A stretch of DNA of 64,000 nt from JANXQG01 sp964615095 (GTDB taxonomy: Bacteria > Planctomycetota > Planctomycetia > Pirellulales > Thermoguttaceae): the NCBI GenBank assembly GCA_964615095.1, contig CAZTPX010000001.1:124001-188000 (forward strand). The letters are read 5' to 3'. Positions 9,365-17,933 of this stretch are shown here, in pieces. The translations under genes were made by a program, and so were the position numbers. Below the pieces are notes generated by a model. It did not search any database. It was not told where the DNA came from and saw only the letters and a list, made by a program, of their open reading frames with translations. The first letter of the stretch is position 1; each line of letters begins with the position of its first letter.

Positions 9365-9444
9365 GCCGTTCGTTTAACCCGGAGCCAACGGCGACGGTGC
9401 AAATGGTCTCGTCGTCGCCGTTGGTTCCGAATTAAACGAGCGGC
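9365..9444. repeat. Long imperfect inverted repeat (32-bp arms, 16-bp loop)
   Basis: The left arm (9365-9396, starting GCCGTTCGTTTAA and ending CCAACGGCGACG) and the reverse complement of the right arm (9413-9444) agree at 28 of 32 positions, and two of the four differences are G-U compatible on the plus-strand RNA. It lies just after the stop of the preceding gene. It could act as a terminator-like hairpin or be a MITE-like mobile remnant; no T-tract follows. Confidence 0.8.
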
Positions 9445-9571
9445 AAAAACCGCGCAAATCTCTCTTGCGTAAACGGCCGGGAATCGCTATTTTCCCCCAC
9501 GGATTGTGGTGGTTTAGGCGATACGCGTGTGCGGACCGCCGGACTTGAACCTGGCTGAGGCGGACGAAACC

Positions 9572-10318
9572 GTGGGGAAGAACCGATCCTTGCGCATGGC
9601 TGTGATGTTGGTTGGCGCCGGCCTGACCATGGCTGGCGGCTGCACCAACTTCGTCGCCAATAGCCGCAACGCCGACGGCGTGACGCTCTTCCAGCGCGGC
9701 CAATACCAGGATGCCTTGCAGAAGTTCCAGGAGGCAACCTACGCCGATCCCAACAATGCCGACGGTTATTACAACCTCGGCGCAACTTATCATCGCCTTG
9801 GCCGACTCCGCCCCGCCAATCAGACGGACAGTTTGGCCCGGGCCGAGACGTGTTATCGGCAGTGCCTGGAACGTAACGCGAACCACCGCGACTGCCACCG
9901 CGGACTTGCCGTGCTGTTAATCGAAGAGAACCGCACGCCCGAGGCATTTGCCTTGATCCAGAACTGGGCTGCCCAATCGCCGTCGCTACCCGAGCCGCGC
10001 GTGGAACTGGCCCGTTTGTACGCCGAATTCGGCAACAAGGAAGCGGCAATCAATACGTTGGCCGATGCCGTGCCGTTGAGTCCCAACGATCCCCGGCAGT
10101 GGGCCGCCTTGGGCAAGCTGCGCGAAGAGTCGGGCGACTATTCGCAGGCGCTGGCCAACTATCAGCATTCGCTACAACTCAATCCCGGACAGGCGGACGT
10201 GGCGGCCCGCGTCGCCGCCTTGCAGACCGCCATGGCCCGGCAACCGCTGGCGCTTCCGCCACCGCCGGGCGGCACCCAACCGGTGGTTGCCGGTCAGGCC
10301 GCGCCTGCCGTGCGGTAA
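9572..10318 (+). CDS. TPR-repeat lipoprotein
   Basis: 248 residues from GTG 9572. The N-terminus (MGKNRSLRMAVMLVGAGLTM, then AGGC) is a lipoprotein signal peptide with the lipidated cysteine at about C24. Four to five tetratricopeptide repeats follow (for example GVTLFQRGQYQDALQKFQEA, DGYYNLGATYHRLGR and ALGKLREESGDYSQALANYQ). The tail is Pro/Ala-rich. An in-frame GTG at 9527 exists, but starting there would bury the signal peptide. Probably a membrane-anchored scaffold on the periplasmic side; partners unknown. Confidence 0.85.
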   Translation: MGKNRSLRMAVMLVGAGLTMAGGCTNFVANSRNADGVTLFQRGQYQDALQKFQEATYADPNNADGYYNLGATYHRLGRLRPANQTDSLARAETCYRQCLERNANHRDCHRGLAVLLIEENRTPEAFALIQNWAAQSPSLPEPRVELARLYAEFGNKEAAINTLADAVPLSPNDPRQWAALGKLREESGDYSQALANYQHSLQLNPGQADVAARVAALQTAMARQPLALPPPPGGTQPVVAGQAAPAVR

Positions 10319-10330
10319 GTGCGGTCTGTA

Positions 10331-10410
10331 GCGTGGACTTTAGTCCGCCCTCGCCTGGGTGGACTAAAGTCCACTCTACAATGTATGGGCGGACTAAAGT
10401 CCACCCTACG
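10331..10410. repeat. Cluster of three REP-like palindromes
   Basis: Three palindromes of the form (G)TGGACT-TT/AA-AGTCC(G/A)CC follow one another in alternating orientation, with spacers of 6-10 bases. They lie between the TPR lipoprotein gene and the start of the TIGR03790 gene. Confidence 0.85.
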
Positions 10411-10534
10411 ACATAGATTCCGTGCATTGCCGGGACTTTCCAACGCCGCCAACCGGTCGTATGATCAAGAGGCTGGGCATCTGTCGCTATTCTCGCCCGG
10501 AAGCCATTACTGTAATACTAGTTGCGCGTCCCAT

Positions 10535-12352
10535 ATGAACGGTTTCGCCTCTTGTCGGCCTTGGTATCTCCCACGGGTCTTGCGTTTATCGGCTGCGTTG
10601 GCCAGCTTAGCGATTTTCCTGGCGGCCGGCAGCCGTGTGGGGGCGACAGGGGGACCGGAAAACGTCTTGCTAGTGGTCAACTCGCGGAGCACGGATTCGT
10701 TGTGCATTGCCAATCACTACGCCAACTGGCGACACATTCCGCCCAGCAATTTCCTCTTTATCGATTGGGACCCCAAGCGAGAGGATACCGACATCGACAC
10801 GTTCCGCAAGCAGATTCTCTGGCCCGTGATCCAAGCCGTGAAAGAACCGGTTTCCGGCCGGCCGCTTGCTGGTTGGCAGATCGACTATGTGGTCTACTCT
10901 AGCGGTTTTCCCTGGGGCATTCACATTGACGAAGACATCAAGAAGTTCAAGGCCGTCCTGGAGAAATCGGAGCAGGGCGAAGCGGCGAAATCCGCCGCAC
11001 GATCCTTGGCATGGACGAACTATTCCACGCCGGTGGCCTCGATCAATGGGCTAACCTACCTGTGGGAGCCCGTGATAACCAACAACTTCTACGTCCACCC
11101 GCAATGCAATTGGTATGCCCGCACCGGAGCGCCAGAACAGGCCAAGGAGCCGACCTTGGGATTCTCCAGTGCGATGGCCTTCGGGCCGCATGGCGAAGTG
11201 GGAGCCGGTCCGGGACGCCACCACTTCTTGTTGTCGATGATGCTGGCCGTGACGTCCGGGCGGGGCAACACGCGGGCTGAAGCCCTCCATTATTTGGAGC
11301 GCAGTGTGAAAGCCGACGGCACGCATCCTCCGGGTACTATTTACTTCGTGCAGAACGACGACATTCGCTCCAAGGTCCGCAAGGGTGGTTTTCCGGACGC
11401 GGTAAAGAAACTGCGTACATTGGGCGTGGCCGCCGAGATCCTGGAAGGCAACGTGCCGGAGAAAAAAAGCGACGTCCAGGGGGCGATGCTGGGCGTGGCC
11501 GATTTCGACTGGAAGGCCTCGCAGAGTACGATCTTGCCCGGCGCCATCTGCGAGCACTTCACCAGCTTCGGTGGCGACCTGCGGTCCGCTGCCGGCCAAA
11601 CGCCGCTTTCCCAGTGGCTCCGCTACGGGGCCTCGGCCGCCAGCGGCACCGTGACCGAACCCTACGCCATCCCGAACAAGTTCCCCTCGCCTATGGTGCA
11701 AGTACACTACGCCCGCGGCTGCACCGTCGCCGAGTCGTTCTACCAGGCCGTATTGTGTCCTTATCAATTGCTGATCGTAGGCGATCCGCTTTGTCGTCCC
11801 TGGGCGAATATTCCCAAGATAACGGTCGCCGGACTGGCGGATAACGCGACAGTCCGCGACGAAATCAAGCTCAGGCCCGAGGTCCGCTTTGCTGACGGCG
11901 TGAAGCTCGATCATTTCGAGTTGATTCTCGACGGTCTGAAGGTTCGCCAGTGTTCGCCGGACGAGCCCCTGGAAACCGATACGGCCCTGTATGCCGACGG
12001 CGCCCACGAGCTGCGGGTGGTGGCCGTGTCGAAGGGTCTCGTGCCGGCACGCGGTGAAAAGATCATTCCGTTTACCAGTTCCAATCATAAACACACAATC
12101 CAGGTCACCTGTGAACCGGAGAAAGTCGTGTCGCTGAAGAAGTCGCTGATCATCACGGCCAAGGCGCCCAAGGCGACGCGGATCCAGATCCTTCGCGGCA
12201 TGTGGCCGTTGCGCACAATCCCGGGCGACGAAGGCCAGATCGAGATTCCGGCGGACGTCTTTGGCCCGGGACCGGTCCGCTTGCAAGTGGTCGGCGTCGG
12301 CGATGAATGGAACGTCGTTGCTCCGCCGTTGGATATTGTCGTGGAAGAGTAA
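10535..12352 (+). CDS. TIGR03790-family secreted protein
   Basis: 605 residues. A signal peptide of about 36 residues (hydrophobic LRLSAALASLAIFLAAG) precedes ENVLLVVNSRSTDSLCIANH, then YANWRHIPPSNFLFIDWD, the opening of TIGR03790, a family of unknown function common in planctomycetes and related phyla. The middle has YVVYSSGFPWGI and GAICEHFTSFGGDL. The C-terminal ~150 residues look like immunoglobulin/bacterial beta-sandwich domains (LRPEVRFADGVKLDHFELIL). The frame is open upstream through the REP cluster, but ATG 10535 is the first start giving a proper signal peptide. Followed 8 bases later by tadA. Confidence 0.8.
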   Translation: MNGFASCRPWYLPRVLRLSAALASLAIFLAAGSRVGATGGPENVLLVVNSRSTDSLCIANHYANWRHIPPSNFLFIDWDPKREDTDIDTFRKQILWPVIQAVKEPVSGRPLAGWQIDYVVYSSGFPWGIHIDEDIKKFKAVLEKSEQGEAAKSAARSLAWTNYSTPVASINGLTYLWEPVITNNFYVHPQCNWYARTGAPEQAKEPTLGFSSAMAFGPHGEVGAGPGRHHFLLSMMLAVTSGRGNTRAEALHYLERSVKADGTHPPGTIYFVQNDDIRSKVRKGGFPDAVKKLRTLGVAAEILEGNVPEKKSDVQGAMLGVADFDWKASQSTILPGAICEHFTSFGGDLRSAAGQTPLSQWLRYGASAASGTVTEPYAIPNKFPSPMVQVHYARGCTVAESFYQAVLCPYQLLIVGDPLCRPWANIPKITVAGLADNATVRDEIKLRPEVRFADGVKLDHFELILDGLKVRQCSPDEPLETDTALYADGAHELRVVAVSKGLVPARGEKIIPFTSSNHKHTIQVTCEPEKVVSLKKSLIITAKAPKATRIQILRGMWPLRTIPGDEGQIEIPADVFGPGPVRLQVVGVGDEWNVVAPPLDIVVEE

Positions 12353-12360
12353 TTTTTTCG

Positions 12361-12819
12361 ATGCACGAAGACTACATGCGATTGGCCTTGGACGAGGCGC
12401 GGGCGGCGCTAGGGGAAGACGAGGTGCCGATTGGTGCCGTCGTCGTGCTTGACGACCGCGTGATCGCCGCGGCGCACAACCAGCGCGAGCAATTGCACGA
12501 TCCGACGGCCCACGCCGAGATGATTGCCATCACGCAGGCGGCCGCCGCTCGGGAGTGCTGGCGTCTGGACGGCTGCACGTTGTACGTGACTTTGGAGCCA
12601 TGTCCGATGTGTGCCGGCGCTATCCTGCTGGCGCGGATTTCCACTGTCGTTTATGGTGCGGCCGATCCCAAGGCCGGCGCCGTACGCACACTTTACAACC
12701 TGCTGGACGATCCCCGCCTGAACCATCGCTGCCAGATCGTGCCCGGCGTTCTTTCCGGTCCATGCGGCCAGATTCTCTCGCAGTTCTTCCAACAGCAACG
12801 GCGGCTGGGCAAAAAATGA
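12361..12819 (+). CDS. tadA: tRNA-specific adenosine deaminase
   Basis: Deaminates adenosine-34 of tRNA-Arg(ACG) to inosine in the cytoplasm. 152 residues. The zinc/catalytic motifs of the cytidine-deaminase fold are both present: DPTAHAEMIAI (HAE, the proton-shuttle glutamate) and TLEPCPMCAGAILLARI (PCxxC). VVYGAADPKAGAV and LNHRCQIVPGVL are family-specific. The start is placed at ATG 12361 (MHEDYMRLALDEARAAL) because homology begins there; an earlier in-frame start would overlap the preceding gene. Confidence 0.96.
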   Translation: MHEDYMRLALDEARAALGEDEVPIGAVVVLDDRVIAAAHNQREQLHDPTAHAEMIAITQAAAARECWRLDGCTLYVTLEPCPMCAGAILLARISTVVYGAADPKAGAVRTLYNLLDDPRLNHRCQIVPGVLSGPCGQILSQFFQQQRRLGKK

Positions 12820-12887
12820 CTTGACAATCGGCGTGGATGACGTAAGTACCAAGGGGATTTGGATTTGGTACAACGGAGCCACACGAG

Positions 12888-13862
12888 ATGAGACTGGTGG
12901 GCGGGCAGGGAGCAGACGCCGGGGCGATATGGCGACCGGCCGACAATGAGATCGTACTTGCCGACGGTTCGATTCGCAACCTGGCGGCCTTGGCGCGGGA
13001 CGAGCTGTTGACCCTGCAATGGCAGCAGGAACGGGAGTTCGCCCGACAAATCCTGGCGGCGGCGAAGGGTTCGGCGGCGCGCAGTCGCGTGACGTGCCAG
13101 GCCTACGACTCGGTCACGCGGATTCTGGCCCGCCTTCAGGGAAACGCGGACCGGCCGCTTATCATGGGCATGCACCCGCGTTACGGGAAGCTCGTCACCG
13201 ACATCCTGCGGCGGCAGCAACGGCAGGGACAAACGGCCCGTTTCTTTGAAATCGGCTATGGCACGGGATCGCTCTTGAAGATCGTTGCCGCAGCCGGCTT
13301 CCACTTCGCGGGGATTGAAATTGCGGCATCAATGCGCCAGCAGGCCGTCGAACAGATCGGCCGGGAATATGCGAACTGCCTGCATCTCGGCGAGTTCCTC
13401 AAGTGTGAAGCCCCGCTGGCCGAGGGTCCCTGGAGCCTGGTCTACTGGAACGACGTTTTCGAGCATATCCCGCCCGATGAAATTGACGACTGGCTCCTGC
13501 GGATTCACGCGATGCTCGCGCCCGGCGGCCAACTGGTCACCATCACTCCCAATTGGCATTGCCGGCCGTCGGATGTGACGGCTGCGGTTTGTCCCCCGCG
13601 CAGCGAGGCCGAAGGTTTGCATCTGAAGGAGTATACGCTCGTCGAAGTCAGCGACATGCTTCACCGCGCGGGTTTCAAAGACGTGGCGACTCCCTTGCTT
13701 GTCGTGCCGCGGCAAGTGGTCTTGTGCGGGCGCGGCCTGATCGGGCTGAAACGCCTGTCCGAGCCAAGTCTTGAACGGCTGCCATTTCGGTTCGCCAAGC
13801 TTCTTTGCCGGGGGCTGGGCCTCTCCTGCACGATCGCGACCAAGTGCGTTCGGAAGAAGTGA
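12888..13862 (+). CDS. Class I SAM-dependent methyltransferase
   Basis: 324 residues. A Rossmann methyltransferase domain covers about residues 95-235: motif I is RFFEIGYGTGSLLKIV (about 118-133), the acidic motif II is FAGIEIA, and the post-motif WNDVFEHIPPDEIDDWLLRI and LAPGGQLVTITPNWHC follow. This is the Methyltransf_23/UbiE-like pattern. The first 90 residues lack a known domain. The substrate is not deducible; neighbours (tadA upstream, an oxidoreductase downstream) give no pathway. The final codons (KCVRKK) take part in an inverted repeat. Confidence 0.85.
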   Translation: MRLVGGQGADAGAIWRPADNEIVLADGSIRNLAALARDELLTLQWQQEREFARQILAAAKGSAARSRVTCQAYDSVTRILARLQGNADRPLIMGMHPRYGKLVTDILRRQQRQGQTARFFEIGYGTGSLLKIVAAAGFHFAGIEIAASMRQQAVEQIGREYANCLHLGEFLKCEAPLAEGPWSLVYWNDVFEHIPPDEIDDWLLRIHAMLAPGGQLVTITPNWHCRPSDVTAAVCPPRSEAEGLHLKEYTLVEVSDMLHRAGFKDVATPLLVVPRQVVLCGRGLIGLKRLSEPSLERLPFRFAKLLCRGLGLSCTIATKCVRKK

Positions 13863-13957
13863 CGGCGTGCTGCGCTGTGGAGGGTGACTGGGGCACCGCC
13901 GACCATGAGTACATGGTGCCCGTATCCCCAGCCACCCCGCTCATTTCTTCCGAACGC
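13846..13957. repeat. Inverted repeat flanking a nested palindrome
   Basis: GCGTTCGGAAGAA at 13846-13858 recurs exactly as its reverse complement at 13945-13957, with near-identity extending to about 20 bases. Between them a second imperfect palindrome (GGTGACTGGGGCACC ... GGTGCCC ... CCCCAGCCACC, 13880-13938) is nested. The left arm is the 3' end of the methyltransferase gene. Confidence 0.75.
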
Positions 13958-14091
13958 TCTTACGCCGACTTTCGACGCCAACATTTGACAGTTGACAACT
14001 CGGACGGCAGTAACGACAATCGGCTCTATCGCGCCCGCTTGGCGCCAAGCAAGCGCCGTCCAGCATTGACCTGCCTACAAGGAAACTTCTC

Positions 14092-15450
14092 ATGACCACA
14101 CGAACCAATTGTCCTGCGCCGAGCGGCGCACGCACAAGCCGACGTACTTTTTTGGGCCGCACCGCGCTGGCCGCTGCTACCTTTTCCATCGTGCCTCGCC
14201 ATGTGCTGGGGGGAGACGGAAAACCATCGGCCAACGAGAAACTCAACATCGCGGGCATCGGTGTCGGCGGCCAGGGAGCGGGCGATCTGCGGGAGATGGC
14301 GGGCGAGAACATCGTAGCTCTCTGCGACGTCGACTGGAAGTACGCCGCCCACACCTTCAAGGACTATCCCAAGGCCCAAGTCTTCAAGGACTACCGCGTC
14401 ATGCTGGAGAAACGCAAGGACATCGACGCGGTGATGATCGCCACGCCCGATCACATGCACGCGCCGATCGCCCTGGCGGCCTTGCGGGCCGGCAAGCACG
14501 TCTATGTGGAGAAGCCGATGGCCCACAGCATCGAGGAGGCCCGCGTCATGACCCGCGTGGCCAAGGAAACCGGCCTGGTGACGCAAATGGGCAACAACGG
14601 GCACGGCGGCGAGGGACTGCGCTTGATCCGCGAGTGGATCCAGGCCGGCGTGATCGGCGCGGTCCGCGAGATCCACTGCTGGAGCGATCGGCCGGGCACG
14701 TTCTGGAAGCAAGACTTGAACCGCCCCACGGACAGGCCCACCGTGCCGCCGGACCTGGACTGGAACTTGTGGCTGGGCGCCGCCCCGCAGCGGCCCTATC
14801 ACCCGGTTTATATTCCGCAGGCCTGGCGCGGCTGGTTCGATTTCGGCACCGGCGCCCTGGGCGACATGGCCATTCACAATATGGACCCCGCATTTTACGC
14901 GCTGGACCTCGGCGCGCCTGTGGCGACCGAGGCCCGCAGCAGTTCGCTGAAAAAGGAATCCTATCCGGCCTGGACGATCATCACCTACGAGTTTGCCGCT
15001 CAGGGCAACCGTCCGGCGGTGAAGATCATTTGGTATGACGGCGGCAAGCAACCGCCCCGGCCCGCGGGATTCGAGCCGGACCGCAAACTGGCCGACAACG
15101 GCATTTACTTTGCGGGCGATTTGGGCGTCATGCTTTGCGGCGGCTGGTCGGGTCCGCCGCGGCTGGTGCCGGAGAGCAAAATGAAGGACATGGTGCGGCC
15201 CGCGAAGACCATTCCCCGTTCGATCGGTCATCGCGCCGAGTGGATTCGGGCCTGCAAGCAGCGGAAGCCGGCGGACGCCAAGTCCGGGTTCGACTATTCC
15301 GGCCCCTTCACCGAAGCCCTCTTGGTGGGCAACTTGGCGGTCCGCTTGCAGAAGCGGGTCGAATGGGACAGTGCGGCAATGAAGGCCACCAACGCCCCCG
15401 AGGCCGATGCGTTGATTCACAAGGTCTATCGCAGCGGTTTCGGGATATAA
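14092..15450 (+). CDS. Tat-exported Gfo/Idh/MocA-family oxidoreductase
   Basis: 452 residues. The N-terminal twin-arginine signal SRRTFLGRTALAAATFSIV (from about residue 16) predicts folded export with bound NAD(P). The Rossmann motif GIGVGGQGAG, the block AVMIATPDHMHAPIALAAL and the conserved GKHVYVEKPMAHS (catalytic-type lysine in EKP) define the Gfo/Idh/MocA family. The C-terminal half has GDMAIHNMDPAFYAL and SIGHRAEWIRACK, typical of the large planctomycete subfamily. Likely acts on a sugar or sugar derivative in the periplasm; the substrate is unknown. It stands alone, about 230 bases from its neighbours. Confidence 0.9.
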   Translation: MTTRTNCPAPSGARTSRRTFLGRTALAAATFSIVPRHVLGGDGKPSANEKLNIAGIGVGGQGAGDLREMAGENIVALCDVDWKYAAHTFKDYPKAQVFKDYRVMLEKRKDIDAVMIATPDHMHAPIALAALRAGKHVYVEKPMAHSIEEARVMTRVAKETGLVTQMGNNGHGGEGLRLIREWIQAGVIGAVREIHCWSDRPGTFWKQDLNRPTDRPTVPPDLDWNLWLGAAPQRPYHPVYIPQAWRGWFDFGTGALGDMAIHNMDPAFYALDLGAPVATEARSSSLKKESYPAWTIITYEFAAQGNRPAVKIIWYDGGKQPPRPAGFEPDRKLADNGIYFAGDLGVMLCGGWSGPPRLVPESKMKDMVRPAKTIPRSIGHRAEWIRACKQRKPADAKSGFDYSGPFTEALLVGNLAVRLQKRVEWDSAAMKATNAPEADALIHKVYRSGFGI

Positions 15451-15919
15451 GGTCGCCCTGTAAGCCACTCCTGCCGGGAGCGGCTACTGAGCTTTCGAGC
15501 CGCTGCCGAACGCCCGGTCTGGCGGCGCTCCGTAGCACAATCGTCGATCTCGGCAAGATGGACCTACTGCCGCCGGTTCGCTGCGCTGGGGGCCGGTCGA
15601 ATTGTCAATGAACAAATTCACGCGCCCAGTATTCAGGCGTGGCGGAATCTCTTCAACGCGCTTTATGCCCAATAATACGCGAAACATCTCGCCCCATTCG
15701 CGCCGCCGGCTTGAGGGATAGGCGGCTGGGGCGGCATGCAAATAGTAGCGATTCACGCGCGGCCAGTTATAGTGTAGAATAATTGGGCGGGGGCTGAATC
15801 AGGAAGAACCAGGAAAGATCATAAGTGCTCGAAGAACTGGAGCTTCTGGTCGATTGTACAACGCAGTCACTTTACCCAAGCGACCCCGATATGATCGTAA
15901 CGGAGATCGAGTAAACGAC
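15451..15919. other. Gene-free region with dispersed repeat
   Basis: It holds copy B of the ~130-bp dispersed repeat; the rest shows no coding frame, no recognisable riboswitch and no clear promoter ahead of the methyltransferase/reductase gene. Confidence 0.6.
15571..15701 (-). repeat. Dispersed ~130-bp repeat, copy B
   Basis: Reverse-complement relative of 1522-1650, about 80% identical by eye, ending in the same CCGGCCCCC/AGCGAACCGG block. It lies between two genes, as copy A does. Confidence 0.75.
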
Positions 15920-17752
15920 ATGCCCCAGAACCGATCCGGCTTTACCGACTCCCTGGCCCGCGGCGTGCTCGTCTTCGACGGCGCGATGGGCACCGAGATC
16001 TACCGCCACCACGTCTTCACGAACCGCTCGTTCGATGAGCTGTGCCTCTCGGACCCCAAGCTCATCGAGACCATCCATCGCGACTACTGCGAGGCTGGGG
16101 CCGACGTGCTGACCACCAACACCTTCGGCGCCCAGCGGCCGGGCCTGGAGAAATACGGGCTGGCCGACAAGGTCCGCGAGATCAATCGCGCCGGGGCGGT
16201 CATCGCCCGGCGCGTGGCCGATGCGGCCGACCGACCGGTGCTCGTGGCTGGATCGATCGGCCCCGTGGGCGCACAGCGGCCGTCGGAAGAAGCAATCTGT
16301 GAAACGATTGCCCAGCAGGTTGCCGCGCTCTGGGAAGGCGGGGCCGATTTCATCATCTTCGAAACCCAGCCTTCGCGGGCCGCTCTCGAACAGTGTGCCG
16401 CGGCCATGCGCCGCCAGCCCGAGGTGCCATTCATCCTCTCCTGCATGCTCGACAACCAGGGGGAATCGGTGGCCGGCGAGCCGATCGAGAACCTCTTGGC
16501 CCCCCTGCCGGACAACGGCCCGCAGCCCATTGCCTGGGGGCTGAATTGCGGCACCGGGCCCGACGGCCTGTTGAGCGCCGTGGAACGGGCGGTCCACACG
16601 ATCGCCCTGCCGCTGGTCGTGCAACCCAACGCCGGCATGCCCAAGGAAGTCGATAATCGCAGGATCTACTTCTGTTCGCCGGAATACCTCACGGAATACG
16701 CCAAGCGCTTTGTGAACCTGGGCGCGTCGGGCGTGGGCGGCTGCTGCGGAACGGCCCCGGAGCACATCCGCGAGATGTCGCGCACGATCAAGCCGCTCAG
16801 CCGGCGGCGGACGCAGCCGACCGTGAAACCGGTCGCGGCAGTGCCGCTAAAGCTGGCTGCGGCGCTGGCGGAAAAGTCGCAACTTGGCCAGCGGCTGGCC
16901 GCCGGTCAATGGGTGACCACGGTCGAACTCGTTCCGCCCCGCGGCTACGACCTGGGCTCCACGGTGGCCAAGAGCAGCACGCTGCGTGATCGCGGCGTCA
17001 CCGCCATCAACATCCCCGACGGTCCGCGGGCCAGCGCCCGCATCTCGCCGCTGATCACGGCCGAGCGGATCCTCCGCGAGGCCCAGATCGAGCCGATCCT
17101 CCATTTCTGCTGCCGCGACCGCAACCTGATCGGCATGCAGGCCGATCTGCTGGCCTGTGCTGCCTGCGGTGTGCGCAACATCCTCTTCGTGACGGGCGAT
17201 CCGCCGAAATTGGGCGACTATCCGCACGCCACTGGCGTTTTCGACGCCGACTCCATCGGCATGGCTGCCGTGCAGAAGCGATTGAATCAGGGCGTCGATC
17301 TGGGCGGGCAGTCGATCGATCCGCAGACCTTTGCCGTGATCGGTGTGGGCCTGGACCCCACCGCGCTGGACCGCAAGCGGGAGATCGACCGTTTCCGGCA
17401 GAAGATCGAGTCCGGCGCGGAGTTCGCCATCACCCAGCCGGTTTTCGATCCCGATGCCTTGCTGCGAATGCTCGACGACGTGCAGCATCACGGCATTCCC
17501 ATCGTGGCCGGCATCTGGCCACTGGTGAGCTATCGTAACGCCTTATTCATGCGGAACGAGGTGCCTGGCGTCGTGGTGCCCGACGCCGTGATGGAGCGCA
17601 TGGCCGCAGTGACCACTCGCGAGGAGCAGCTTGCCGTGGGTATCCAGATCGCCCGCGAGTCGGTGGCCCGCGTGCGCGACCGCGTAGCCGGCATCCAGGT
17701 CAGCGCGCCGTTGGGGAATATCGAGACGGCTTGGGCGGTGATTAAAGAGTAA
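15920..17752 (+). CDS. Bifunctional homocysteine S-methyltransferase / methylenetetrahydrofolate reductase
   Basis: A 610-residue fusion of the YitJ type. Residues 1-300 form a homocysteine methyltransferase barrel (VLVFDGAMGTEIY, GADVLTTNTFGAQRPGLEKY) with the zinc cysteines in GLNCGTGPDG and GGCCGTAPEHI. Residues about 335-610 form the flavin-dependent 5,10-methylene-THF reductase (TTVELVPPRGYD, HFCCRDRNLIGMQADLLACA, NILFVTGDPPKLGDY, GAEFAITQPVFDPDAL). It makes 5-methyl-THF and probably uses it, or S-methylmethionine, for methionine synthesis. The start at ATG 15920 (MPQNRSGFTDSLARG) matches the family; earlier in-frame codons add an implausible tail. Confidence 0.93.
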   Translation: MPQNRSGFTDSLARGVLVFDGAMGTEIYRHHVFTNRSFDELCLSDPKLIETIHRDYCEAGADVLTTNTFGAQRPGLEKYGLADKVREINRAGAVIARRVADAADRPVLVAGSIGPVGAQRPSEEAICETIAQQVAALWEGGADFIIFETQPSRAALEQCAAAMRRQPEVPFILSCMLDNQGESVAGEPIENLLAPLPDNGPQPIAWGLNCGTGPDGLLSAVERAVHTIALPLVVQPNAGMPKEVDNRRIYFCSPEYLTEYAKRFVNLGASGVGGCCGTAPEHIREMSRTIKPLSRRRTQPTVKPVAAVPLKLAAALAEKSQLGQRLAAGQWVTTVELVPPRGYDLGSTVAKSSTLRDRGVTAINIPDGPRASARISPLITAERILREAQIEPILHFCCRDRNLIGMQADLLACAACGVRNILFVTGDPPKLGDYPHATGVFDADSIGMAAVQKRLNQGVDLGGQSIDPQTFAVIGVGLDPTALDRKREIDRFRQKIESGAEFAITQPVFDPDALLRMLDDVQHHGIPIVAGIWPLVSYRNALFMRNEVPGVVVPDAVMERMAAVTTREEQLAVGIQIARESVARVRDRVAGIQVSAPLGNIETAWAVIKE

Positions 17753-17783
17753 CGATTCTCGCTAAGTTTGGAGTAACACAGAA

Positions 17784-17933
17784 ATGGGACCGAATACTTC
17801 TCGCATACCGCTTGAGACAGCACACAAGATCCTGGCTACGTTTGGGATCACCAGTCCTACGCGCGCTTATGAACGTTGGGTCAAAGACGACGGATTCGAC
17901 GTCAAGGACTTCGATGAAGTACTTAGCTTATGA
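17784..17933 (+). CDS. 49-residue protein translationally coupled to the U32 peptidase gene
   Basis: The sequence starts MGPNTSRIPLETAHKILATF and ends DDGFDVKDFDEVLSL. A GGAG lies about 10 bases before the ATG. Its stop overlaps the start of the next gene as ATGA, which argues strongly that it is translated. The composition is protein-like: one amphipathic helix, then an acidic C-terminus, with no hydrophobic segment. The LETAHKILATFGITSPTRAY part could be a small helix-turn-helix, but this is weak. No known family recognised. Confidence 0.65.
   Translation: MGPNTSRIPLETAHKILATFGITSPTRAYERWVKDDGFDVKDFDEVLSL

Noticed and set aside
15451..15919. SAM or cobalamin riboswitch ahead of the methionine gene
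   Set aside because: No conserved core elements recognised; the region is mostly a dispersed repeat.
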